From: Tanytarsus gracilentus
Lineage: Eukaryota; Arthropoda; Insecta; Diptera; Chironomidae
Assembly: GCA_038502055.1 (NCBI GenBank)
Contig: JAXRKN010000027.1
Span: forward strand, 744,001 to 808,000
Direction of reading: 5' to 3'
DNA length: 64,000 nt
The notes below the pieces were generated by a model. The model ran no database searches and had not been told where the DNA came from. It saw only the letters and a list, made by a program, of their open reading frames with translations. Shown here piece after piece: positions 48,990-59,478 of this stretch; position 1 is the stretch's first letter; every line of letters starts with the position of its first letter. Position numbers and translations under genes: made by a program.

Positions 48990-49643
48990 TTAGGCTACAA
49001 TAGGAATGAACACAAACATAATAACACCTAAAGTTCTAAGTGAAACATTTTTATTAGCTCCTGAATTTTCAGTTGTTGGCTTTGTTGTTGATGGAATTTA
49101 ATTTGGATCTTTGCAACTTTTTTCAATTTTACGAATGACTTCAAGAACTTTTGAGCGATTATTAGCAAAATAGTCGCCACCATATGTGCATGGATTGTGG
49201 TACAAAGTTATTGTGTCAAGTTTTTCCAATTCACTAAAAGTTCCGTCTTCGATATGTTTAATTTTATTATAAGAAAGTAATAATTTCTTCAATTGGTGTC
49301 GGAATTCTTTTAAATCATCTTTTGTGATTTCTTGAAGATCTGATTCGTAAATTTGAATATATTTAATATTTTTGAAGAACTTTGTGAGTCCGCGTGGGAA
49401 GAAATTAACTTTTATGCTAAGAGCACTGAATCCAACAACATCATCGTCATTGTTCACACTCAAATGTTGACCTCGAATTCCGGTGATTTCACGATCGTTC
49501 CTCGATGTTATCAATTCGACATTTTTCACAAAACAGTAGTAACCAAAATCACTTAATTTATAATCATAACGACAATCAACCACGACACTTTCACTTCCAC
49601 CCACAAAAATCGCGATTAAAGCAAAAAGGACAAAAACTTTCAT
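48990..49643 (-). CDS. Secreted LRR protein (MKLF subfamily) with premature TAA before its anchor tail
   Basis: Read from 49643. The signal peptide MKVFVLFALIAIFVGGSES is followed by VVVDCRYDY, YYCFVKNVELITS, REITGIRGQHLS, DDDVVGF and NFFPRGLTKFF, with LRRs (IKYIQI, LQEITKDDL, LKKLLLSYNKIKHIEDGTF, LEKLDTITL) and closing cysteines in HNPCTYG and KSCKDPN. At 49098-49100 a TAA replaces the TAC of the sister gene at 54100 (DPNYIP). The next 35 codons stay in frame and match the sister's tail (SGANKNVSLRTLGVIMFVF..), ending in its own TAA at 48990-48992. As written, a 181-residue product without the hydrophobic tail would be made, presumably fully secreted instead of anchored. The gene and its flanks are a duplicate of 54.1 kb. 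The feature spans the conserved extended frame. Confidence 0.78.
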
Positions 49644-50812
49644 TTTTTAATTCTTTTCTCTTGAAAGTCTGAAGATCGACTGAACTTCGCTCTCAATTTT
49701 TTTTTAAATTTTTCAGCTTGACATTTTGACTCACTCAATGAATTGAAATTATTTAAAATTTGATAAGCGAACAAAAAAGTTCTCGAAGAATTTCGTTATG
49801 AGCTCATTCAGTGACGATTAGAATGAAGTGAAATGAATTTCAAAAAAGCTTTGAATAAATTCTTAATTGAGTCTAACAAAAATTTAATTTATAATTTTTT
49901 TTTCATTCAAAAATATTCAAAAAATGATTCCAGCAGTTTAAATTTAATTTATAAAAAATTTGAAAAATTTCAAAAAAACGTTAAATTTTATAAAAATTCT
50001 ATCCATTGGCCAGTCGAAAAATTATTACTTGAAAAATTAATAAAGGATAAAAACAGTGCTCGAAATTTTTATTAGTTTTTTTTAAGTTTTTTATAATTTA
50101 AAATTTCTCTTTATAATCTTCCATGAATTTTTTCTGATCTTATTAAGGTCAAAAGTTCACCTAGACTCATTCTATCGAATAAAAATCCCCTCAGGTGCCA
50201 AAAAAAATCTCTCTAATCAAAACAATTTTACTTATGCAATTTTGAATATTCATCAAGAAGAAAAATTACAGCAGAAAATGATTGAGATTGATGATCGGCT
50301 CGATATGGTCTCAAGATTCTCGTCGGCTTTTTGTCGATGGCTTAAAACATAAGAAAAAAATTTGCTTCGATCGAGTTTATGCAGTTGATTAGAAGATAAT
50401 TTGACGGTTGAGGTTGAAAGGGTGAGAAACTTGGGTTCGTAAATTATTTTATTAAAAAAACTTGATTGATTAATTAATAACTAAAAGGTAGCCACTAGAT
50501 TTAAACAATAAAATAAAAAATAATTTCTTTCTCGCCCCTTTTTTAATTCACGTTCAATATTTCTCGCTTTTTTTAGAATTTAATTGAATTTTTACTTGCG
50601 GCAAAACAAAATATAAAAAATATTAAAATTATTTCTCTCTCTTTTCCTCTCCAATAAATCACGATTTTATTCATGTTAGCCCACGATGTTAATTAACCCA
50701 CATTCCAAATGTATATGAGAATAACATTGTGAAGTGAATATGATTACACACAGTTGAGAGAGAGAGAAGGAACGAGGAGAGAATGAAGGAAGGCATTAAC
50801 ACCTGAGTTGAG

Positions 50813-50837
50813 TCTCTCTCTCTCTCTCTCTCTCTCT
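50813..50837. repeat. (TC)n microsatellite
   Basis: About twelve uninterrupted TC dinucleotides. Confidence 0.85.
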
Positions 50838-51269
50838 TTTGCTGGATGAATAAATTATAATTTTAGTGGAATATGATGCCAAAATGTGATATGGAAATTA
50901 ATGGAAATTTTTATACTCTTTTGAAGGTGGAGCAAGAAGAATATTTTAATGACTTTCTGGGTGAGAATATGAGAGTATGAAGAGGATGATGAGATCATTT
51001 GCAGTTGATGGAAACTTTTAACGTTCTTGAAATTGAAAAGTTGAGATTTGACCTTCCGTTAATTACTCGCCTCTCAGCTATTTTTATCTTCTCCTCTCTT
51101 CATCCACTAAAATTATCTCTGAAAACTCTTCCAATCGATCACAATCACCGATCGATCCCATAACACCATAAAACTTCATCAGAACTGCATAATAAAGCAA
51201 AAAAATCTCTTCTCGAGACGAGAATTATTAAGACCATAATTTATTTAAATCGGCGAGCGAATTATTAAA

Positions 51270-51415
51270 GATTAAGAGAGTCGAGAAGAAGGAGAGAAAA
51301 GTTATTTTTATAATAATAAAGGCGATTCGCGATATTGCACATACAACAGCCTGGAGACACATCTGAAGAAGTGGATTAAGATGAGAAAGATGGAAGAAGA
51401 AGACGAGATCGCTAA
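51270..51415. other. Exon-like block of ambiguous strand
   Basis: On the plus strand an open frame ends in a good donor (AAG then GTGAGC near 51418) and reads GDSRYCTYNSLETHLKKW followed by an acidic stretch, but lacks a convincing acceptor. On the minus strand a strong pyrimidine-rich acceptor (ccacttcttcag) precedes ATGTGTCTCCAGGCTGTT and GTATGT. The local composition is less AT-rich than the flanks. One of these may be a real exon. Confidence 0.2.
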
Positions 51416-51540
51416 AAAGGTGAGCTGGGAATGGTTTGCAAGGCATTTAAATTTTTAATGTAAATTTTTTTAAATTTTGTTATTGAAAGTTTAATATAAA
51501 ATTTTTAGTTCCATTGCGAGTTGAAGATTATCCCTAATTT

Positions 51541-51790
51541 TTTGTGTAAATTTGCACATTGGCGCTCATTTTTTGCGTATATTCGCACACTGTTGCTCAA
51601 TTTTACACTTTTACGCATTTATGCACAATTTTTTGCGTATATTCGCACATTGTTGCTCATTTTTACACATTGTCGCGCATTTTGCACATTGTCGATCATT
51701 TTTTGCATGTATGCGCACATCTACGCTCATTTTTGCACATTGTCGCGCATTTACGCACAACTCCGCAATTTTTCGCATAATATTGCGCTT
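51541..51790. repeat. Degenerate tandem array of GCACATTGTCGCTCATTTTT units
   Basis: About twelve imperfect copies of a unit of roughly 20 bp (TTTTTGCACATTGTCGCGCA, TTTGCGTATATTCGCACA). Open frames in all three plus frames are a by-product of the periodicity. The core resembles the complement of the array at 19.5 kb. Confidence 0.75.
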
Positions 51791-54099
51791 TGACTTTTAC
51801 AAAATTCAATAATTTTCTGCTCTTTCTCTGAATAAAAATAGAAAAATCTCAAATATTATAAAAATCACAAAAAAAAACATGATATCACTTTCAAATCTCC
51901 CCTTCAACTCTCATCTCACTCACACAAATATTAACATTATATAAATTAATAATATTCGCTTTTAAAAAATACAAAATTAAAATTCTTTTTCACGGGCGAT
52001 ATTTTTTTCAGGTGTGGCATGCAAATTTTCAAATTCTTTCGTGAGGTCTTTTTAATGAAAGTTTTTTTTTAGGTAATTGCAATAATTTTTCGAGACAGAG
52101 AGAGAAAAAATAAAGTTGTAAAGATAAGAAAAATGTGTTTTGGGTGTTTGTTGATATCAGTGATGTCATTATCGTGCGCTATAATTTTTATTTAAATTTG
52201 ACAATGAGGTTTTTGAGTTAATTGAGAAATTTTGAATTTAATTTTTCGAATTTTAAGATTTTGCAGACAATTTTTTATAAATTTTTTAGGTTTTTTAAAT
52301 ATAAAATTCTAAAAGTTTGTTGAAAATTTAAAAAAATTCATTAAAATATTTTTTAAAATTTTTTTCTTCTTCTTTTTCGTAAAAAATTCCTCAAATTCCA
52401 CTTCGCACCTCGCCTCAATTAATTTCATATTCAGGCATTTCACATTCGACGAAAAAAAATTAATCTCTAGTCGCCTAAGCACTCACCAACAAACCCGCAC
52501 ACACGGAGCATTAATTTTTAAAGCCCAGCATTATCAGAAATCGATAAATTTACGAGCCATTTGGCATAGCTTAAGATATCAAAATATTTACATTTTATTC
52601 CATATTCATTTCTCGCACCTCTCGCGAGACGCTGAGTGATGATAATTTATTCAGATTATTATCGTAAAAAAAGATGCGAGAGGACATGAATCGTTGATCG
52701 TGTTTTAAGCAGAGTAAAATTTTATTTGAGATGTTGAAAAAATTTTTGAAGAATAAAAAATATTCAAAAATATATAAATAAAAATTTCAAATTTTTAGCA
52801 ATTATAAAAAAATTTATTTTCAAATTTTTTGTCCTTAATTTTTTTAGCAATTTTAAAAAAATTTCTATCGCTAAATTTTTTTGAACTCTTTTAAATTTTT
52901 AGCAATTTTAAAATAAATTTTACTTCACTAAAATTTTTGGTCTCCTTTAAAATTTGCATCATTCCTTTTCTCACTCAAAATATGCATAAAAATTTTCACC
53001 TTCTCGCAACATCTTGAAATCATAAATATTCATAAACCTCGACTTCTCTTACATCCACTGAAACACGCCAAAATGAGAATATCTCGGTGTAAAAAAATTC
53101 TTTATCGCCTTCTCTTTTTTCTGCGCTGCTTTTTATCACAATTTTCACACTTCTTCTTGCCTCTTCGCGAGCTGATGTTGATGGTTGAGTTATGATGATT
53201 GCAATGCGATGTATGTGCATGTTCTTAATCTCAGAGTGAGTAAGATTTCGAGTGTTGAGCATGAAGAAATGACAAAATGTGGGTGGAAAAAAATTTTCGG
53301 GGGAATTTTAATAAAATAATTTCAAACTCACCTTTTTTTTAATTGCCCCGCATCGAATAATTGAAATTAATCTTTTTCATCTCTTCAATCCAAAAATTTT
53401 TCATAACCATAAATTCCACAATTTATTTCTTCTCCTTCGCCTCTCGATTCTTTTTTAAACAAGCATCATTATGATAATTCCGAGAATTTTTCGCCTTGTA
53501 AAACATACAAAACACACCGCGCGCGAGAGAGCGAGATAAATATCGGGAGAGAGGAATCGCGCACACACTCGTAAGACGCACTTTTTAAGGCACGATTAAC
53601 AATGTGGAGAGTGAGGGCCCTTCGTTATAATTTAAACGAGCCAAATGGGGAGAAAAGTAAGAAGAAAAGTTTCTTGTGCTGTTTCGGATGTCCAATGGAG
53701 TTAAGTGGAATTGGTGCAACAAAAGAGTGAAATCGAACATCTGCAATGGGAAGAAGAGAAAAGGAAATTTAATAAAAAAAAATTATGCTTGAGGTTAAAA
53801 GTCAACTTGGATGAATTTTAATGAAACATTTAAGTTAGAATTAATTTTGAAATTTATTTAAATAATTGTATCTTTAATAAATTTTAGCATTGCTCGCAAA
53901 CTTTATAAAAAAATGGTCAAGCTTTAAAGGAAATGGTTTAAAATTTCTCTTTATAATTTTCGATGAATTTTTAGCCAATTACAATTAAATTACCCAACTC
54001 TGCATAAAAATTGCTTTAAAAATTTAAAATTAAAATAATTAATTTTATTAATTTTATTAAAATATATTTTTTTTTAATTTTTCGTTCATTTTATTTTCT

Positions 54100-54753
54100 T
54101 TAGGCTACAATCGGAATGAACACAAACATAATAAAACCCAAAGTTTTAAATGAAACATTTTTATTAGCTCCTGAACTTTCAGTTGCTGGGTTTGATGTTG
54201 TTGATGTTGCTGGAATGTAATTTGGATCTTTGCAACTTTTTTCAACTTTACGAATGAGTTCAAGAACTTTTGTGCGATCAGTCTGAGCATAGTCGTCATC
54301 GGATGTGCATGGATTTGGTTTCAAATATAATGATTCAAGTTTTTCCAATCCACTAAAAGTTCCGTCTTCAATATGTTTAATTTGATTATTCCCAAGACCT
54401 AAATAGTTCAATTGGTGTCGAAATTCTTTTAAATCATCTTTTGTGATTTCTTGAAGATTCTTCTTAATTCCAATATATTTAATATTTTTGAAGAACTTTG
54501 TGAGTCCGCGTGGGAAGAAATTAACGTTTTTGCCATAAGCGTAGAATCCAACAACATCATCGTCAGTTCTTCCACTCAAATGTTCACCTCGAATTCCGGT
54601 GATTTCACGATCGTCCCTCGATGTTATCAATTCAGCATTTTTTAATTTACAGTAGTAACCCCATGCATAATCAATATATTCACAATCAAGCACGACACTT
54701 TCACTTCCACCCACAAAAATCGCGATTAAAGCGAAAAGGACAAAAAGTTTCAT
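54100..54753 (-). CDS. LRR protein with hydrophobic C-terminal tail (MKLF subfamily, intact)
   Basis: Single exon, 217 residues, the intact reference copy of this subfamily here. Signal peptide MKLFVLFALIAIFVGGSES, then VVLDCEY, YYCKLKNAELITSRDD, REITGIRGEHLSGR, DDDVVGF and NFFPRGLTKFF, with LRRs (IKYIGI, LQEITKDDL, HQLNYLGLGNNQIKHIEDGTF, LEKLESLYL). The closing cysteines are in PNPCTSDD and KSCKDPNYIP. A Thr/Ser-rich linker with SSGAN precedes a C-terminal hydrophobic segment (LGFIMFVFIPIVA) with no cytoplasmic tail. This resembles a GPI-attachment signal, so it is probably tethered outside the cell. It has no coiled coil. It lies head-to-head with the gene at 55247, about 490 bp between start codons. 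Confidence 0.88.
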   Translation of the reverse strand: MKLFVLFALIAIFVGGSESVVLDCEYIDYAWGYYCKLKNAELITSRDDREITGIRGEHLSGRTDDDVVGFYAYGKNVNFFPRGLTKFFKNIKYIGIKKNLQEITKDDLKEFRHQLNYLGLGNNQIKHIEDGTFSGLEKLESLYLKPNPCTSDDDYAQTDRTKVLELIRKVEKSCKDPNYIPATSTTSNPATESSGANKNVSFKTLGFIMFVFIPIVA

Positions 54754-55246
54754 TTTTTAATTCTTTTCTCTCAAAAGTCTGAAGATCGACTGAACTTCAC
54801 TCTCAATTTTTATTATTTTCAAATTGACTTTTCGACTCACTCAATGAATTGAAATTATTTAAAATTTGATTAGCGAACAAAAATGTTCTCGAAGAATTTC
54901 GTTATGAACTCATTCAGTGACGATTAGAATGATGTGAAATGAGTTTTAAAAAAACTTTGATTAAATTCTTAATTGAGTCTATCAAAAATTTAATTTATAA
55001 TTTTTTTTGATTCAAAAAATATCCAAAAAATGTTTCCAGCAGTTTAAATTTAAAGAAATGGTTAAGCGTCAAAGGAAATGGTTTAAAAATAATTAATTAA
55101 TAATAAAAACCATTCACGTCATGAAGTCATCAATCCCAACCTTAACTATTACTCATTCAAATGTCCGTCAATTCATTATCAGTTCTTATCACCGGTTAAA
55201 AAAATCACAGGTTGGTCATTAAATTCTCATTTATGTTCTAATCGTC

Positions 55247-56271
55247 ATGAGAGTTGCAACTATTTCATTATTTTTGGTAATTTTAAATTATTCAAATGCA
55301 GTTGAGTTCAATTGTCAATATAAAATCGAGCAAAAAAGTCTCATTGGAGATGTTTATGGATGTGACGTGAAAAATATTGAAGGAAATTTGAGTGATGGTG
55401 AGAAAATTAATTTTGTGGAAATTTTTTGAGTGATTTTAAAAATGAGGAAAAAATTTATTTGATTAATTAAAAATTTTTGATCTCAACTGAAAATTAAATT
55501 CATTAAAATTTATTTTTAGATTCAATTTTCACATCAAGTGGAAATCACATAGAAAATTTCACCAACTTCGACGTAAAATTTATCGATTTTTCCTTCATTA
55601 ATTCTCAAATTTCGTCAATCCCAAAAAAAGTTCACTTAATTTTCCCAAATTTAATTGCACTTTCATGCGACGGATGTTCAATTAATTCACTCGACAGTGA
55701 CGACCTCAAAAATTATGAAAATCTTCAGTATTTAAAAATTACAAATTCAAACTTCACAAAAATTCCTTCAAACTTTTTCACGCCAGCTTCTAAAATAGTT
55801 TTTATTAATTTTAACAACAACAAAATCACGTCAGTCGGACAAAGTGCATTCGAAAGTCTTGAAAATCTTCAAGAAATTTTTATGCTCAACAACACTTGCA
55901 TAAGTGGAAGTGGAACTGAAATCGCTGACATTCGAATTTTAATTTCCATAATTAATTTTTTGTGTCCCGATGACGAAGCTCAAAATATTTCGACAACCGA
56001 GTACACCACAAAAGTTTTTAATTTTACAACTGAAAAAATTGACGAAACTTCAACGAAAATTTTGAGCACTTTAAAGACGACTTCAACAGTAACGCAAAGA
56101 ACATCGAAAATGACAACAAAATCTACCGAAACTAAATCGGATTGCAGAAAAATATTGATCGAAAATGGAATCACTGGAAAATTTGGAGTTTGGTTGACGA
56201 TAAAAAATTTTCATAAAAATTTATTCGAACTTTCTAAAGCAATTTGGAATTTAGCGATGAATTCTTGTTGA
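55247..56271 (+). CDS. Secreted LRR protein with Thr-rich C-terminus, two exons
   Basis: Exons 55247-55397 (donor GTGAGA) and 55520-56271 (acceptor tatttttag); 300 residues. It is the only LRR member here with an intron. Signal peptide MRVATISLFLVILNYSNA, then VEFNCQY, YGCDVKNIEGNLSDDSI, SSGNHIENFTNFDVKFIDF and ISSIPKKV, with LRRs FPNLIAL, CSINSLDSDDL, YENLQYL, FTKIPSNFF, IVFINFNNNKITSVG and LENLQEIFM. The closing cysteines are in NNTCIS and NFLCPD. The family coiled coil is replaced by a Thr/Ser-rich stretch (TTSTVTQRTSKMTTKSTET), likely O-glycosylated, and a final Cys-containing segment with no clear anchor. A GATA box (CTTATCA) lies at 55185-55191. It is the most diverged member in sequence. 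Confidence 0.85.
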
Positions 56272-56328
56272 AAAATTGAGGAATAAAAATTAAGAAATTA
56301 ATTGGAAAAATTTTAATTTTAATTCATA

Positions 56329-56545
56329 AATTTTTTAAGGATAAAAAAATTAAAAATTCAAAATTTTTAAGGATAAAAAATAAAAAAAAATCCAAAAAAA
56401 TTTATAAAGATGAAAAAATTAAAAAAAATCTAAAAATTTTTAAGGATAAAAAAAATTTAAACATTTTTAAAAATAAAAAAATTCGAAATTTTTAAAAATA
56501 AAAAATCCAAAAAATTTTATGGAAAAAAAAATCCAAAATTCTTTC
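56329..56545. repeat. Degenerate tandem array of TTTTTAAGGATAAAAAA units
   Basis: Five to six imperfect units of about 35-40 bp directly downstream of the two-exon LRR gene. Confidence 0.6.
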
Positions 56546-59478
56546 TGTAAAATTTAAAAATAAAATTAAAAATTCAAAATATTTCATCAAAATTTTAAGA
56601 GTTCAACCCTTGATTTTTAAATAATTCCCCTAAAACCTGCACAAAAAGATCTCAAGAGATAAAAACACCGTTGGATGCTTTTTCGCCATGCACACAAATT
56701 TTTTTGATATTAAAACAATGGAACTGCATCCAAAAAAAATTTCTCTGCCTCATTTTCGTTTCTGTTTCCTTTTTATTCAATGAATTTCTTATTATCAGAC
56801 GATTATAAATCTCTTTTTCGCTTACACTCATTCAGTTTTGCCTTCTTTTAAAGTTCGAGAAGAAAATTAAAAGGGAATTTTTTGTCGTCGCTTTTGTTTA
56901 ATTTTTTAATGCAATTCGAAGGTTTTTTGGTATTTTTTTGCGGGCCATTCTAATGTCAATCAAATTTTATGGGGAATGAAATTTTTTTACCTTTTTTATC
57001 ACACAATAAAATTCACTTAATTTTTTCTTTCACTATTCAACTTAATTAGGAAGTTCACTCATCATCTCGTCGCTTAATTAATCGACTTTAATTCATCGCT
57101 GTGTGTTTTTTTAATAAGCGACATCTTCTTAATTAAAACTCACTCGCCATCATCACCGCACGAGAGAAATGAGAGGAATTATTTCAGTGGAACAGGAAGG
57201 CCGACTGAGAAGAAATTAATTAAGAAGTCGGTTCACTTTAATTAGGATGTTTTGAGATGTGTTTGAGAAATTAATTAAAAAATTTTAATTAATTTTTGTG
57301 AATTTTTTAGGTTTGACAATTTTTTGGAGTTCTAAACTGAAAATTTTTTTTGTAGAATTTTTTTTAACTTTTTTTTATACAAATTTTTAATTTTTTCTGT
57401 AGAAATTTTTAATTTTTTCAACACTTTTTAAAACTTAAATTTTTCTCTCTCAAAAAATTGAATAATTTCCACATTTTTTAACACAAAAAAACTCAAGGAA
57501 ACTCAAAGCGAAAATTGTGCGGAAAACCACGCGACACCGACTCGAACCGCACGAGCAATTAATTGCGACTAATGAAGCATATCTCGGAACACACAGAGTG
57601 TCTCACTCGGATGGACATTCGAGAGAAATTTTTCTTATTATTTCGCATTTCATTGTCTAATAAGTCGAGACATGTTTTCGAAGAGGAAAAAAATTCGAAG
57701 TGCGATGAGAGAGAAAAAAATTAATTAGAAAAAAAAAGTTAATGAGAAAAATATTTTTCGCGGAATTATTTATGAAGGTTATTGATGAAAATTTAATTTA
57801 TTTGTCTGGAAAATCTTTGAAAGGTTTTCGACCTCAAGTTTGTGATTTTATTTTTCATTTTCTGTGGGGTCAAAAAAATTTATTATTCAACCATCAAAAA
57901 CTCCTAATTGGATGTGAACAAAAAACTTTCACTGATTGTGTCCAAACACCCAAATTAATAATCAAATATTAATCTAAGCCGAATATTTTTCCTGATTATT
58001 AAAATACAATCAAAAAAATAATAACACATTGACGATAATTTTTGACATTAATAACAAAGCTGAGTGTGGTGAATGGTTCGAGGGTGTTATGAAATAAAAT
58101 AATGAATATGAAAATTCGTTAATCAATAAAAATTATTAAAAAATTAACTTTTAATAATTTGATTAAGAAATTTATTAAATTTTATGAAAAATTAGAACAT
58201 TAAAAATTTTATAAAAACACCAAAAAATATTTGTTTTATATTTCTTCAATCATTTAATTTATTTTTCAAACCAGTTGTTCAACGGAGATCAGCAAAAAAG
58301 GTTTCACTAAACGTCCAAACATTCCAGCCCCCAAAAAAAATATCTTGGATATAAAAAGCAAGCAAAGCTGTCATAACTCAGCATACAACTAAATCTCGAT
58401 GATAATTTTCAGCATTTTTTTGTTCAACAATCGTAAAAAAGCGCAGAGAGAAGTAGATGATGATAAGAGGGCCGTACCGTGGTTTCATTACCCCGACTAC
58501 CGGTCTTTTTCCCTTCCTCTGACCGTCGACAATGTGTGGAGCATTAAAAAAGAGTCAGCGAAGAGATGAATGGAAAGATTTATGAGCACATGCACGACTG
58601 TCACTCATCAATCGAGTCGTCGCGGGGTAAATTTAACGAGACAAAATTGTCATTTTAGATTTGGGACGAAACGAATGGACAATGGAGCGATTTTTGTCAG
58701 ATTTTATTATGAGAAGATTTTCTCAAAAAAAATATTTGAAAATTAAAATTTTTAAATCTTTCCACGCTCGCACAAATTCCGCCAATTATTTGTAATTTCC
58801 ACAATTCCATTCGCTAATTTGCTGATTGTCATTTCTCCCTCACATGTGACTCTCATTAATAATTGCTTGCTTTTGTCTATTTAATTTTATTTTTCAATGT
58901 GAAATTGCGCACAGTTTTGCGATTATCATGCGAAAAAAGCATCGAAATGGTAATTATTCGAGTTAAAAACCATTCAGCATGCAAATTTTTTTAAATTGTT
59001 CAACTGAAGTCGTTTTACGCAAACATGAACATAATTGGTGTGTGCGGAAGATCGAGACGGAAAAATATTTATTTAAATTAATAATTTTTAACGGATTTGT
59101 TTGAAATTTGATGAAATTCAATTTTAACGGTTTTATTTAATTTATAAAATTAATTTTAACGGTTTTTATTAATTTGAAAATAATTTTTAAAAACTTAAGA
59201 ATTATGAATTCAAAAAAATAACGTTTATTATTATTTTAAAATAGGAAAATAGTATTAAAATTAATTTACGGTTAAAATACAATTTTTTAAAAATAATTTT
59301 AACGGTTTTTTAACTTTTTTAACAGTTTTATTTAAAATCATTTCAACAGTTTTTGAAAATTTAAAAAAAAAATCAGAAATAAAAATTCAATTTTTTTTAA
59401 AAAAATTAACGATTTTATTTTTTTAAATTTTTTTCAACAATTGTCATTTAAATTTTAAAAATTTAATTATAAAAAATT
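56546..59478. other. Gene-poor stretch
   Basis: No confident gene. More balanced-composition patches occur at 57530-57620 and 58440-58640. A candidate 27-nt minus-strand exon lies at 58492-58518. Repeated AATTTTAACGGTTTTATTTA units at about 59080-59340 abut the 3' end of the transporter gene. Confidence 0.45.
58492..58518 (-). other. Candidate 27-nt micro-exon
   Basis: On the minus strand: an acceptor ending gacggtcag, nine open codons (RKGKRPVVG), then GTAATG. The pyrimidine tract is weak. The local composition is GC-richer than the flanks. Confidence 0.2.

Larger units (their letters stand above)
50076..53990. other. Gene-poor stretch
   Basis: No confident gene. It has a TC dinucleotide microsatellite at 50813-50837, an ambiguous exon-like block at 51270-51415 and the GCACATTGTCGC array at 51541-51790. 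Open frames at 53020 and 51521 are not supported. Confidence 0.45.

Noticed and set aside
49833..50075. 80-codon plus-strand frame upstream of the 49.1 kb LRR gene
   Set aside because: The homologous flank at 54.94 kb is interrupted by a stop after about 20 codons, so the frame is not conserved.
51521..51812. Three overlapping His/Ala/Phe-rich open frames
   Set aside because: They follow the periodicity of the tandem repeat array; open in all frames because the unit lacks stops.
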